Assembly (NCBI GenBank): GCA_964439395.1
Contig: CAYTNV010000018.1
Span: forward strand, 1-64,000
From: JAUUSJ01 sp964439395
GTDB lineage: Bacteria > Bacillota > Clostridia > Lachnospirales > Lachnospiraceae
Length of the DNA: 64,000 nucleotides
Direction: 5' to 3'
Positions 51,762-61,473 of the stretch are shown piece after piece. The notes beneath the pieces are model-generated. The model saw only the letters and a program-made list of their open reading frames with translations. It had not been told where the DNA came from and ran no database searches. Each line of letters opens with the position of its first letter. The stretch's first letter is position 1. The translations under genes and the position numbers were made by a program.

Positions 51762-53057
51762 TTATTCTTTCTCTCTGCGAACCGCAATAGAATTTGCATG
51801 TGCAGTAAGCTGTTCTGCATTTGCAAATGCGATAATATCGTCTTTTACTCCCATTAACGCCTCTTTGGAGTAATAAATAACACTAGATTTCTTAATAAAA
51901 TCATCTACTCCTAATGGAGAGAAAAATTTTGCTGTTCCATTTGTTGGGAGAACATGGTTTGGTCCTGCAAAATAATCTCCAAGTGGCTCACAACTATACT
52001 CTCCAACAAAGATAGCACCTGCATTTTTAATCTTCATCATAACTTCAAATGGATTCTCTGTCACAATCTCAAGATGCTCTGATGCAATCTCATTTGCTAT
52101 TTCAATTGCCTCGTCCATATTGGATGCAACGAGAAGATATCCGTATTGCTCTAGAGATTTCTCGATAATTTCCTTTCTCGATAATACAGCAGTAAATTTC
52201 TCAATCTCTTCTTTTACTTTATAGGCAAATTCCTCACTTGTTGTAACTAAAATAGCGCTTGCAAGCTCATCATGCTCTGCCTGAGAGAGTAAATCTGCTG
52301 CCACATATCTTGGGTTTGCACTCTCATCTGCGAGAACTAATACTTCACTAGGTCCTGCGATAGAGTCAATACTTACATGTCCGTAAACTGCTTTTTTTGC
52401 AAGAGCCACATAAATATTTCCAGGTCCTACAATTTTATCTACTTTTTTGACGGATTCTGTTCCATAAGCGAGAGCTGCTATCGCCTGTGCCCCGCCAACT
52501 TTATAAACTTCATCTACTCCTGCCTCCTTCGCTGCGACTAAAACAGCAGGATTTACCTTTCCTTCTCTAGAAGGAGGCGTTGTCATAACAATATGTGGAA
52601 CTCCAGCTACCTTTGCTGGAAGAATATTCATTAATACAGAAGATGGATAAACCGCTTTTCCGCCCGGCACATAAACACCGACATTTTGTAATGCTGTAAT
52701 CTTTTGTCCAAGCATCGTTCCGTCTTCTTTTGAGGAAAACCAGCTCTGTCTTTTTTGTTTTTCATGATACTCGCGAATATTTTTCGCCGCTTTTCTCATA
52801 ATTATAATAAGTTCTTCTCCAACTTCTTTATAAGCTTCCTCAATCTCCTCCTCAGTCACTTTTATATTTTCCTTTGTAATATGAGCACCATCAAATTTTT
52901 CTGTATATGCGAAAATTGCCTCATCGCCTTTTTCTTTTACCTCATTTAAAATTACAGAAACTCTGTCTGCATACTCATCGTATTGATTTGGACTTCTCTT
53001 TAAAAGATTTTCCAAAATTCCATCCATTGTCTCTGGAGTCATTTTTATAATTTGCAT
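51762..53057 (-). CDS. hisD: Histidinol dehydrogenase
   Basis: 431 residues from the ATG at 53055-53057; GAGGAGGAAGAAAT lies directly upstream, while the in-frame start at 53099 has none. VYVPGGKAVYPSSVLMNILP, DKIVGPGNIYVALAKK, SIAGPSEVLVLAD and LLSQAEHDELASAILVT (zinc and catalytic His) are diagnostic. It catalyses the last two steps of histidine synthesis. It is the third gene of hisZ-hisG-hisD. Confidence 0.96.
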   Translation of the reverse strand: MQIIKMTPETMDGILENLLKRSPNQYDEYADRVSVILNEVKEKGDEAIFAYTEKFDGAHITKENIKVTEEEIEEAYKEVGEELIIIMRKAAKNIREYHEKQKRQSWFSSKEDGTMLGQKITALQNVGVYVPGGKAVYPSSVLMNILPAKVAGVPHIVMTTPPSREGKVNPAVLVAAKEAGVDEVYKVGGAQAIAALAYGTESVKKVDKIVGPGNIYVALAKKAVYGHVSIDSIAGPSEVLVLADESANPRYVAADLLSQAEHDELASAILVTTSEEFAYKVKEEIEKFTAVLSRKEIIEKSLEQYGYLLVASNMDEAIEIANEIASEHLEIVTENPFEVMMKIKNAGAIFVGEYSCEPLGDYFAGPNHVLPTNGTAKFFSPLGVDDFIKKSSVIYYSKEALMGVKDDIIAFANAEQLTAHANSIAVRREKE

Positions 53058-53112
53058 ATTTCTTCCTCCTCTTACTTTCTCTCTACAGCCACATATCATA
53101 CTTATATTTTCT

Positions 53113-53766
53113 CTAAGCCTTTGCTTGTTCTTCTTGAAGTTTTTTTAGCTCACGAATAATCGTCTGAATTCTTTCTTGCTCCATCTTAATACTAACTGGA
53201 TTTACGACCATTCTCGCGGACAGCGGACAAATCTCCTCCAGCACTCCAAGTCCATTTTCACGAAGTGTAGATCCTGTCTCCACAATATCTACAATAACCT
53301 CGGAGAGACCGACAATCGGTGCAAGCTCTACAGAACCATTTAATTTTACAATCTCAACTGTCTGAAGCTTTTTATTATGGAAATATTCTCTCGCAATATG
53401 TGGATACTTAGATGCCACACGAATAAGCTCATTATGCTTTAATAATTCTCTCGCGGATTCTGGACCACATACACACATTTTACATTTTCCAAAACCTAAG
53501 TCAAGTACTTCATATAATTTTTTATTCGCCTCAAGTAAAGTATCTTTTCCGACAACCCCGATATCCGCAGCTCCGTATTCTACATAAGTCGGAACATCTG
53601 TCGCCTTAGAGAGAAAAAATTTAAGCTTTAGCTCCTCATTTACAAAAATAAGTTTTCTTGTCTTTTCATCTTTCATCTCCTCGCATGTAATACCGATTTG
53701 TTCTAATAATTCTAATGTCTTTTTTGCAAGTCGCCCTTTAGCAAGGGCAAAAGTTAAGTATCTCAT
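53113..53766 (-). CDS. hisG: ATP phosphoribosyltransferase catalytic subunit, short form
   Basis: 217 residues from the ATG at 53764-53766, giving MRYLTFALAKGRLAKKTLEL. The short form lacks the C-terminal regulatory domain and so needs HisZ, which is encoded directly upstream. EYGAADIGVVGKDTLLE and DIVETGSTLRENGLGVLEEI are the PRPP-site landmarks. The first, committing step of the pathway. A longer in-frame start at 53796 would overlap hisZ more and has no ribosome site. Confidence 0.95.
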   Translation of the reverse strand: MRYLTFALAKGRLAKKTLELLEQIGITCEEMKDEKTRKLIFVNEELKLKFFLSKATDVPTYVEYGAADIGVVGKDTLLEANKKLYEVLDLGFGKCKMCVCGPESARELLKHNELIRVASKYPHIAREYFHNKKLQTVEIVKLNGSVELAPIVGLSEVIVDIVETGSTLRENGLGVLEEICPLSARMVVNPVSIKMEQERIQTIIRELKKLQEEQAKA

Positions 53767-53773
53767 ATCTATT

Positions 53774-55042
53774 TTATAATCCTTTCTGAAACCCATCTAA
53801 GCTAACAAGAGTTACTGCCTTTATATCCATATCTATCTGTTTTACTGTCTTATCCTCACGGATATAAATCATCTTCTTCATCTGCTCTTTCTGTGCATAG
53901 CGCTCAAACTTATCAATCTGACAATCTCTATCCCTTTTTTGAAGCTCTACAATTTTTCCCTCTTTTCGAAATGCAGTGGCAATCTGAATCGCTGCTGCCT
54001 GCACTGGTCGATCAAACACAATCAAAGTTGCATCATTCTCGACTGGTATTTCAATCTTTTGTCTGGATAAAGCCATCAAAAGCTGATCTACACTAATACA
54101 AAATCCAATCGCTGGGGCATCCATTCCAAATTGGCTAAGAAGATTATCATATCTTCCACCTTTTGCGATAGCATCGCCCGTTCCATAAGTATATCCCTTT
54201 AAAATCATTCCAGTATAATACTCATAGCGGCTTAACATTCCAAGATCAAATGTAACGTATTTTTCATATCCATAATCCTTTACAATACGATATATTTTTT
54301 CTAATCTCTCGATTGCCGCCAATGATTTCTTATTTTTTGTGAGTGTTTTAGCCATATCTAAAATATCCTCACTGCCAAAAAGTTCGTTAAATCTAAGAAG
54401 AACTGCCTTTATATCCTCATTATTTACTTTCTCTTCTACAAGTTGAGAAAGTCCAAAAGAGTTTTTATTCTCTACTAAATCACGGATAGCTTCCTCCGTC
54501 TCATCATCAAGATTCGCCTCTTCCATTAATCCCTTGAAAAAATCTGCCTGTCCAATATCTACGCGAAACTCCTTAAGCCCTGCTGCCAAAAAGCAGTCCA
54601 CTACCATAACAATAATCTCAGCATCGGCATCGGCACTATCGATATTCATAAGTTCTGCACCAATCTGTGTCATTTCATTTAGCTTTCCCTGGTAACCTCC
54701 AAAATTTAAAAATGTATTCCCCATATAAGAAAGACGAATTGGCATTTTCTCATTCTCATAATATTTTGCCACACTTCTCGCAATGGATGGTGTCATATCT
54801 GGTCTAAGCACAAGAGTATTATTATTTCTATCAAAAAATTTATACATTTGAGTGGAGCTTACACTTCCGCGCTCCTGATTAAAAATATTAAAAAACTCAA
54901 AAGTTGGTGTCTGGATATCTTTGTATCCATAAAGCTTTAACACTTTTTTTAAATCATACTGAATTTTATTTTTCTTTTGACATTCTTCACTATAAATATC
55001 ACGTACACCCTCAGGGGTATGCAACAATTGCTCTCTTCTCAT
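53774..55042 (-). CDS. hisZ: ATP phosphoribosyltransferase regulatory subunit
   Basis: A 422-residue HisRS-like paralog without tRNA synthetase activity: LLHTPEGVRDIYSEECQKKN, FKFFDRNN-like (TQMYKFFDRNNNTLVLRPDM) and AKGGRYDNLLSQFGMDAPAI. It lacks the C-terminal anticodon-binding domain of true HisRS but retains about 95 residues there. It forms an octamer with HisG and carries the histidine feedback site. First gene of its operon, preceded by GAGGAAATT. Confidence 0.93.
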   Translation of the reverse strand: MRREQLLHTPEGVRDIYSEECQKKNKIQYDLKKVLKLYGYKDIQTPTFEFFNIFNQERGSVSSTQMYKFFDRNNNTLVLRPDMTPSIARSVAKYYENEKMPIRLSYMGNTFLNFGGYQGKLNEMTQIGAELMNIDSADADAEIIVMVVDCFLAAGLKEFRVDIGQADFFKGLMEEANLDDETEEAIRDLVENKNSFGLSQLVEEKVNNEDIKAVLLRFNELFGSEDILDMAKTLTKNKKSLAAIERLEKIYRIVKDYGYEKYVTFDLGMLSRYEYYTGMILKGYTYGTGDAIAKGGRYDNLLSQFGMDAPAIGFCISVDQLLMALSRQKIEIPVENDATLIVFDRPVQAAAIQIATAFRKEGKIVELQKRDRDCQIDKFERYAQKEQMKKMIYIREDKTVKQIDMDIKAVTLVSLDGFQKGL

Positions 55043-55101
55043 CGTAATTTCCTCTATACTTTCATATTTTCTCTAATAAAAAACAAGTTTACTTTATCAC
55101 T

Positions 55102-55121
55102 TTACCAAAGTAGTGTGGTAA
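55102..55121 (-). promoter_or_regulatory. Small palindrome in the hisZ leader
   Basis: TTACCA / TGGTAA arms with an eight-base centre lie between the predicted start of transcription and the hisZ ATG. This is a possible repressor site. No T-box consensus (GGTGG) is present. Confidence 0.3.
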
Positions 55122-55149
55122 TTTGATAATGTAATAAACTCAGATTTCC

Positions 55150-55178
55150 ATTATATACAGCATAAACCTTTTTGTCAA
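55150..55178 (-). promoter_or_regulatory. hisZ: Sigma-A promoter of hisZ-hisG-hisD
   Basis: Minus strand consensus TTGACA (55173-55178), 17-base spacer, TATAAT (55150-55155), about 110 bases before hisZ. Confidence 0.88.
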
Positions 55179-55389
55179 GTCTAGACTATCATCTTTTCTA
55201 TGAGAGTCTCTATTAACTGAAACAGCTAAATTCCCGAATATTTATCACTCTGACAGCTAAAGCATATTCGAGTGTCAGTATAGCATAAAAAGAAAAACTT
55301 TGTAAAGAAAAAGACAGCAACCTATGAGAAAATATCTTCGTCCAAAAATAACGTTATTTTCTGATAGAATACTATCTTTTTATTCTCCT

Positions 55390-57618
55390 TTATTTTTTAA
55401 TTATAATTGTTTTTATATTTGAGTACGCTGAATAATATTTTACTCCATCTACTGTTTTATAGCAGCGAACCCTCACATAATATTTCTTCCCCTTTGTCAA
55501 GCTACTAATTGTTTTATACAATGTAGAACTTCCTGAGACATTTACTTTCTTATCATTTAAAAAGTTTGAATTTGTCGCATACTGAATTTGATATCCTGTC
55601 GTTTTCGTATTTTGGGACCATTTTACCAGCATTTTACCAGCATTTGAACTCGTCACCGACTTTAGCGTAACCTTTAATGGATTTACTTTCACAGTAACTT
55701 TATAAGTCACAGCTTTATAATTTGATGTAGCTGGAGCAGTTACTGTAATTGTCGCCGTTCCACTTCCCTTAATTGTTACTTTACCTGTAGTAGAATTTAC
55801 TGTTGCCACTGCTTTATTATTGGATATATAGGAAAGTTTGCTATCTCCTTTTATTAATTTTGCATCTAATATAAATGCCGCACTCGATGTATTCTTCGCA
55901 TAACTTATGCTGCCCGTTATTTTCTGACTTGCAGGATTAATTGTAATTGTCTTAGAACAGCTTCCCTCGTATTTACTGCTGTTAAATTTTACCGTGACCT
56001 TATAAGTTCCAACATTAATACGTCCGCTCTCATAACACACTGTATAATTAGATGCATCCACAATATTACCATTGGAATCTACTATCGTCACAGATGGTTT
56101 TTTTGCTGTTCCCGTATAAGTATAAGATGTCGTAGAAAGTTTCATTGTTTTTGGTGCATAAATAATCGTTGTTGTCTCTATCTGACTACATTGACTACAT
56201 TTCTTTATAATTTTTCCATTTGCTGTAGGACTCGCCTTTGTTATAGTAGTAACATAGGAATGTTCATGTATTTCGCGCACTTCAAATTCTTTATCTACCA
56301 AATCGACTGAACCTTTCGCATTTGTGGCGGATACAATATACCGGTAGGAACCTACTGGAAGCTTTCCAAATACAATATAATTATCTAAATTTGCAATAGA
56401 ATAGCTTGTAGAATTTGGATTTACTGTCTTTCCCGTCATACAGTTTCCAGTCTTATCGTATACTCCCACAGAAACCTCTTTTAATGTCGAGCCAGAAGAA
56501 ATAAGTCCTGAGATAGAAAAACTACTTCCTATATTCATATCACTCGGAGTATTTTGACCTGAAATTGTTGGAAGTGTTGATGTTAATGCTGGTTTCTTCA
56601 AAAATAATGCAGCCTCCGCTTTTCTTCTTCTTGTTAAACCAGCTAAAACTTGACCACCAGATTTATTCCACATAAGAAATGCATTTGTAATTTGCGTATC
56701 TGTATATTTATCAATACCGTTTATCAAATATGTTTTGATTGTAGAATTACTCATCCACGCTGTACCTACATTATATGTAAAGCTCACAAGAGCATCAAAC
56801 TGATTTTGATTTAAATCTATTTTATTTGTTTTAGAAAAATTATTTACATATCCTGCAAATTCAGCCACATCCTGTGCCAACAATTGGTCAGCTCTCTCCT
56901 GTGTTATCTTCATTCCTTCATAAACATCTGGACCATAATGTCCCCATCCAATTGTATAATACTTCTCTGTAGACACCGCCTTATATGCTGTCAATTTACA
57001 TGATTCAAAAGACTTTATTAATTCTAATCCAGCATCTCCGATACTCATACCACCAATTGCCTGAATTTTATCCAACTCGTTATCGACATCATCTGGCATT
57101 TCTTCCCCAGACTCAATATTTTTTCCGCTTCCATCTTTATACATATCATACGCAATAAGTTGTTCTTCTGAATCCCCTGCTTTTTGTACTTCATCTGAAG
57201 CTTCTTGCGTTTCCTCCTCAGAATCAATAGTCTTTCCACTGCCATCTCTATACATATCATATATATCAATTTTTTCAGAATTTTCTACTACCTCGGCTGG
57301 CTGTGCTTCGCCCGAAAATTCCTTTTTCTCATCTATCTCTTGCATTTTCTGTTCTTGTGATGACTGCTCTATCCTATTGTCATTTATCAAAGAAGCTATC
57401 TCATCTTCCTCCCTGCTTTCCTCTACTTGGGTATCTTGTTCCGTCTCGATATCTTCCTCTTGTAAGCTTCTGTCCGTTACTTCCTGCTCTGTCTCATTTC
57501 CATTTATCTGCTCCGACGAATCTATCTCTGCCGCCAAAATATTATTGGGCATTAAGGATACTGCCATAAAAACCGATAGACATAATGCAAACAGTCTTTT
57601 TCCTAAGTTTTTTCTCAT
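55390..57618 (-). CDS. Secreted GH24 lysozyme with Ig-like and fibronectin-like domains
   Basis: A 742-residue secreted protein. A signal peptide covers 1-30 (LGKRLFALCLSVFMAVSLMP, ending ILAA). Residues 31-190 are an acidic linker with two copies of YDMY(R/K)DGSGK(T/N)I at 120-131 and 157-168. The GH24 domain spans about 192-342: ELIKSFESCKLTAYK with E205, YYTIGWGHYGPDV, FDALVSFTYNVGTAWM, LAGLTRRRKAEAALFL. It should cut peptidoglycan glycan strands. Then come about 110 residues of unclear fold, a CSQC knuckle, an Ig-like and a BIG2-like repeat, and a C-terminal fibronectin III-like domain. No phage gene is nearby. Confidence 0.88.
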   Translation of the reverse strand: MRKNLGKRLFALCLSVFMAVSLMPNNILAAEIDSSEQINGNETEQEVTDRSLQEEDIETEQDTQVEESREEDEIASLINDNRIEQSSQEQKMQEIDEKKEFSGEAQPAEVVENSEKIDIYDMYRDGSGKTIDSEEETQEASDEVQKAGDSEEQLIAYDMYKDGSGKNIESGEEMPDDVDNELDKIQAIGGMSIGDAGLELIKSFESCKLTAYKAVSTEKYYTIGWGHYGPDVYEGMKITQERADQLLAQDVAEFAGYVNNFSKTNKIDLNQNQFDALVSFTYNVGTAWMSNSTIKTYLINGIDKYTDTQITNAFLMWNKSGGQVLAGLTRRRKAEAALFLKKPALTSTLPTISGQNTPSDMNIGSSFSISGLISSGSTLKEVSVGVYDKTGNCMTGKTVNPNSTSYSIANLDNYIVFGKLPVGSYRYIVSATNAKGSVDLVDKEFEVREIHEHSYVTTITKASPTANGKIIKKCSQCSQIETTTIIYAPKTMKLSTTSYTYTGTAKKPSVTIVDSNGNIVDASNYTVCYESGRINVGTYKVTVKFNSSKYEGSCSKTITINPASQKITGSISYAKNTSSAAFILDAKLIKGDSKLSYISNNKAVATVNSTTGKVTIKGSGTATITVTAPATSNYKAVTYKVTVKVNPLKVTLKSVTSSNAGKMLVKWSQNTKTTGYQIQYATNSNFLNDKKVNVSGSSTLYKTISSLTKGKKYYVRVRCYKTVDGVKYYSAYSNIKTIIIKK

Positions 57619-57689
57619 TCAAAAAATTCTCCTTTTCTATTTTTTCGTATTTTATCATGATTTCTTTTTTGTGTAAATTAAAACCTAAA

Positions 57690-57727
57690 AAAGAGCTCAG
57701 ATTATCACACTCCAATAATCTAAGCTC
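57690..57727 (-). terminator. Intrinsic terminator after icd
   Basis: Minus strand GAGCTTAGATTAT / ATAATCTGAGCTC (one wobble pair), nine-base loop, TTTTTT. Confidence 0.9.
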
Positions 57728-57767
57728 CTATTTCTTTAAATACTATTTCTTTAAATACTATTTCTTA
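57728..57767. repeat. 15-bp tandem repeat at the icd 3' end
   Basis: CTATTTCTTTAAATA occurs twice in full (57728-57742, 57743-57757) and once in part (57758-57767), the last running into the icd stop codon. Confidence 0.85.
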
Positions 57768-58973
57768 TAACATAGCCTCTAATGTCTTTCTTATTTCCTT
57801 AATGAAATTCTCACTATTAAGTACAGTAACATTATTTAATGTAGTGATAAGCGCTAAGTCTTTTGTCATCTTACCGCTCTCAATTGTGTCGATAGTTGCC
57901 TTCTCTAACTTATCTGCAAATTCTTGTAACTGTGGAAGATTATCTATCTCACCACGTTTTCTAAGTGCACCTGTCCAAGCAAAAATTGTAGCAACAGAGT
58001 TTGTGGATGTCTCCTCTCCGTTTAAATGCTTATAATAATGTCTTTGAACTGTTCCATGTGCAGCCTCATACTCATAATTTCCGTCTGGAGAGACGAGCAC
58101 AGATGTCATCATAGCAAGTGATCCAAAAGCAGTAGCTACCATATCACTCATAACATCACCGTCGTAGTTTTTACATGCCCAAATATATCCACCTTCAGAA
58201 CGAATAACACGAGCTACCGCATCGTCAATCAATGTATAGAAATACTCAATTCCTGCCTCCTCAAATTTATCTGCGTACTCTGCATCATAAATCTCTTGGA
58301 AAATATCTTTAAATGTATGGTCGTATTTCTTAGAAATTGTATCTTTTGTGGAGAACCATAAATCTTGTTTTGTATCCAAAGCATAGTTAAAACAACTCTT
58401 CGCAAAGCTTCGAATGGATGCCTCCACATTATGAACTCCTTGAACAATTCCAGGTCCATCAAAAGTATGAATAACTTCCCTTTGTTCCTCTCCATTCTCT
58501 CCCTTGTACACAAGCTCCACTGTTCCAGCAGCTGGAATCTTCATCTCTACTCCCTTATATACATCACCGTATGCATGTCTTGCAATTGTAATTGGTTTTT
58601 TCCATGTGCGAACTGTTGGATCGATTCCTTTTACAACAATAGGAGCACGAAATACCGTTCCATCTAAAATAGCACGGATTGTACCGTTAGGGCTTTTCCA
58701 CATCTCTTTTAAGTCGTACTCTGTCATACGTGCAGCGTTCGGTGTAATTGTCGCACATTTTACTGCCACACCATATTTTTTTGTAGCATTTGCGGAGTCA
58801 ATTGTCACCTGATCATTTGTCTCGTTTCTGTACTCAAGACCTAAATCATAATACTCTGTCTTCAAATCAATAAAAGGGTATAATAATTCATCTTTAATTA
58901 TCTTCCAAAGAATTCTTGTCATCTCATCTCCATCCATCTCTACCAATGGAGTTATCATCTTAATTTTGTCCAT
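57765..58973 (-). CDS. icd: Isocitrate dehydrogenase (NADP-dependent type)
   Basis: A 402-residue homodimer-type enzyme, related to the eukaryotic-like NADP-IDH group: PLVEMDGDEMTRILWKIIKD, KCATITPNAARMTEYDLKEM, KSPNGTIRAILDGTVFRAPI, WACKNYDGDVMSDMVATAFG and YEAAHGTVQRHYYKHLNGEE. It makes 2-oxoglutarate and NADPH for glutamate synthesis. It is monocistronic with its own terminator. No citrate synthase or aconitase gene lies in the window. Confidence 0.95.
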   Translation of the reverse strand: MDKIKMITPLVEMDGDEMTRILWKIIKDELLYPFIDLKTEYYDLGLEYRNETNDQVTIDSANATKKYGVAVKCATITPNAARMTEYDLKEMWKSPNGTIRAILDGTVFRAPIVVKGIDPTVRTWKKPITIARHAYGDVYKGVEMKIPAAGTVELVYKGENGEEQREVIHTFDGPGIVQGVHNVEASIRSFAKSCFNYALDTKQDLWFSTKDTISKKYDHTFKDIFQEIYDAEYADKFEEAGIEYFYTLIDDAVARVIRSEGGYIWACKNYDGDVMSDMVATAFGSLAMMTSVLVSPDGNYEYEAAHGTVQRHYYKHLNGEETSTNSVATIFAWTGALRKRGEIDNLPQLQEFADKLEKATIDTIESGKMTKDLALITTLNNVTVLNSENFIKEIRKTLEAML

Positions 58974-59125
58974 ATCTTATCCTCCTATTTTTCATGTTAG
59001 CAGCATTGCCGCTCATTAAACTACATTATAGCGTAAAAATTTTATGGATACAATATATTTTTAAATTTTCATTCCAAAATAACGAATTTTTATGTATTTT
59101 TTTAATAATCTTATCATTTTGCAAT

Positions 59126-59686
59126 CTATTTTAGTGATAATTGCACTTCCTCCTCCGCCTCCTGCTTAAAGTCAACTACTTTAGCAGGGTCAATTAACGG
59201 CAAACTTTCCACTGATTCAACACCAAAGCTTCTCAAAAATTCCTCCGTCGTTCCAAAAAGAATTGGTCTTCCTATGGCATCTAATCTTCCAACTTCACAT
59301 ACAAGACCAAATTCAATAAGGCGGTTCACTACATGAGAACATTTTACACCTCGAATTGCCTCAATTTCTTGTCTCGTAATCGGCTGCTTATAGGCAATAA
59401 TCGATAAAGTTTCCAACATAACATCTGTCAAAGCGGGCTTTTTTGGATGTTTTATTAAAGAAATAAGCGGTTCATAATATTTCTTTTTCGTACTAAGCTG
59501 ATAAGAATCCTCTAGCTCCACAAGCTGAATTCCTCGATTCTCCCTCTCATAATCTAATTTTAGCTCCTCTATCGCTTTTTTTATTGTCTTTTTATCTACA
59601 TCGGCAGTCTTTGCAAGCAACTCTAAACTTACACTTTCTCCCACTGCAAATAAAATTGCCTCTATCATTCCTTTTAACTGTTCCAT
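59126..59686 (-). CDS. scpB: Segregation and condensation protein B
   Basis: A 186-residue winged-helix protein: GMIEAILFAVGESVSLELLA, TLSIIAYKQPITRQEIEAIR, GRLDAIGRPILFGTTEEFLR. It binds ScpA and the SMC heads for chromosome segregation. It comes 21 bases after scpA. Confidence 0.95.
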   Translation of the reverse strand: MEQLKGMIEAILFAVGESVSLELLAKTADVDKKTIKKAIEELKLDYERENRGIQLVELEDSYQLSTKKKYYEPLISLIKHPKKPALTDVMLETLSIIAYKQPITRQEIEAIRGVKCSHVVNRLIEFGLVCEVGRLDAIGRPILFGTTEEFLRSFGVESVESLPLIDPAKVVDFKQEAEEEVQLSLK

Positions 59687-59707
59687 AATTCTCCTTCATT
59701 CAAAATC

Positions 59708-60445
59708 TCACTCCAAAGAGTCAATCCATATATCTCCTCCGATTTCTTCTTGTCTCACCGCTATCACACCTATTTTCATAAGCTCTAAAATAGATAAAAA
59801 TGTGACAACAATTTCTGTCTTAGAGCCTTGCTTCTCAAGCAGAGTGCGAAAATGAATATGCGAAATTCCCCTAATTTTTTCATGAATTTCATTCATTTTA
59901 TCTTCCACCCGAATTTCTTCCTGCTTAATATTTCTAAACTGACTTCGAATCGGATCAATCTTTTCCACCTGCCTCTTCATCACATTTTGAAAAATTTCAT
60001 TTAGCTTTTGAAGCGTAAGGTCTCCAATTAATTCATTTATATCTACTTTTGGTCGAAACTCCTCCACTTCTTTTGGAATGCTCGCCCCTTTATACAGCAG
60101 TTTTTCCGCATCAAACTGTTTATCTTTCAATTCAAAAGATGCATATTTATACATTTTGTATTCTATCAATCTCCTTACAAGTTCTTCCCTGGGATCTTCC
60201 TCTTCCTCCTTTTCTTCCTTTGGAAGAAGCATTTTAGACTTAATTTTAATCAAAGTAGCAGCCATAATTAAAAATTCGCTCATAATATCCATATCTTGCT
60301 GCTGCATTTGCTGAACATAATCTAAATACTGCTTTGTAATCTCCACAATTGGAATATCATATATATTCACTTTATTTTTCTCAATCAAATGTAAAAGAAG
60401 GTCAAGTGGTCCCTCAAATACCTGAAGCTTTACTTCTATACTCAT
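59708..60445 (-). CDS. scpA: Segregation and condensation protein A
   Basis: 245 residues from the ATG at 60443-60445, the start that gives the usual MSIEVKLQVFEGPLDLLLHL; an in-frame codon eight residues earlier is less likely. FLIMAATLIKIKSKMLLPKE and FLSILELMKIGVIAVRQEE are family landmarks. It is the kleisin of the SMC-ScpAB complex. It forms an operon with scpB. Confidence 0.95.
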   Translation of the reverse strand: MSIEVKLQVFEGPLDLLLHLIEKNKVNIYDIPIVEITKQYLDYVQQMQQQDMDIMSEFLIMAATLIKIKSKMLLPKEEKEEEEDPREELVRRLIEYKMYKYASFELKDKQFDAEKLLYKGASIPKEVEEFRPKVDINELIGDLTLQKLNEIFQNVMKRQVEKIDPIRSQFRNIKQEEIRVEDKMNEIHEKIRGISHIHFRTLLEKQGSKTEIVVTFLSILELMKIGVIAVRQEEIGGDIWIDSLE

Positions 60446-60591
60446 AAAAGAAAAAATTCCTTTCTGCACTTTATTATTTATTTTTTCTCTTCCTTCTCTC
60501 TCGCCTACTTCATATCGTCTTTATTTTTGTAGGCAAAAGGGACATAACATTTCCCACTGAACACTCTATATATTGGAGACAAAAAACTTTC

Positions 60592-61473
60592 TCATCTACT
60601 TTCCAGAGTGATGACCTGCATCTGCGGCATATTAAACAAACGAAACGGAATCGAGTGCACACCTAGTCCAGGACTCAAAATCATCCGACTATTCTCCTCG
60701 CTAAAAACTCCCGCGTCATACTTTGGAAATAGAGTAAGCTGTGGCGAAATCACGCCACCCAAAAACGGTATCCTCACAATTCCTCCGTGAACATGCCCAC
60801 TTAATACTAAATCTGCCCCCCATTTTGCATACTGAGAAAAATAAATTGGATTATGTGCAAGAAGGATACAAAAATTTTTATCCTTGTGCAAACCAAGCAG
60901 AGATGGAACATAAATTTCTGACATTTTTATTCTTTTTAATCTATGATAATACATAGCATCTATTTCAAGACCAGCGACAATAATCTCTTGGTTTTGGCGT
61001 CGTATTTTTATACTTTCATTACAAAGATAGATTACCCCCGCATCCTTCAATGCAGTCACATAATCTTCATAGACATTTTCTCCGTATTGCTGAGGGTAAA
61101 TCTTTAATCTGTACTCATGGTTACCATTCGCATAATATACAGGATAATTCTCTGCCAATTTTTTTACAAACGAAAGAGCTGGCAAAAAAGACTTACCTGT
61201 CTTTGCCACTAACATATCTCCTCCAATGAAAATATAATCCGGCTTCTCCCCTTTTATTGCCTCTAATAATCTCTCATTTTTTTCTCCATACTCTGTATTA
61301 TGAAGATCGCTTAAGAAAACAATCTTTGTCTTATGAAATGCTTCTGGAATTTTTCCGCTTGTGACGTAATATCTTTTTATCTCAAAATGTGTTAGTTCAT
61401 AAGCTGCTCTGACCAGCATCGTTATCCCAGTTGCTAATCCAAGACCAAGAACCGTCTTCCATTCTTTTTTCAT
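60592..61473 (-). CDS. Membrane-anchored metallophosphoesterase (YkuE-like)
   Basis: A 293-residue calcineurin-type phosphoesterase with an N-terminal membrane helix (TVLGLGLATGITMLVRAAYE). Metal motifs: VFLSDLHNTEYGEKNER, YIFIGGDMLV, YYANGNHEYRL, CILLAHNPIYFSQY, LVLSGHVHGGIVRIPF. YkuE-type enzymes act at the outer face of the membrane, possibly on UDP-2,3-diacylglucosamine-like or wall substrates. It is monocistronic. Confidence 0.9.
   Translation of the reverse strand: MKKEWKTVLGLGLATGITMLVRAAYELTHFEIKRYYVTSGKIPEAFHKTKIVFLSDLHNTEYGEKNERLLEAIKGEKPDYIFIGGDMLVAKTGKSFLPALSFVKKLAENYPVYYANGNHEYRLKIYPQQYGENVYEDYVTALKDAGVIYLCNESIKIRRQNQEIIVAGLEIDAMYYHRLKRIKMSEIYVPSLLGLHKDKNFCILLAHNPIYFSQYAKWGADLVLSGHVHGGIVRIPFLGGVISPQLTLFPKYDAGVFSEENSRMILSPGLGVHSIPFRLFNMPQMQVITLESR

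Noticed and set aside
55043..55390. T-box leader for the his operon
   Set aside because: The region before hisZ has a good promoter but no GGTGG-type T-box sequence and no specifier-like stem that I can see.
55390..57618. Prophage endolysin
   Set aside because: No holin, terminase or structural gene surrounds it, and the long secreted multidomain layout is unlike a phage endolysin.
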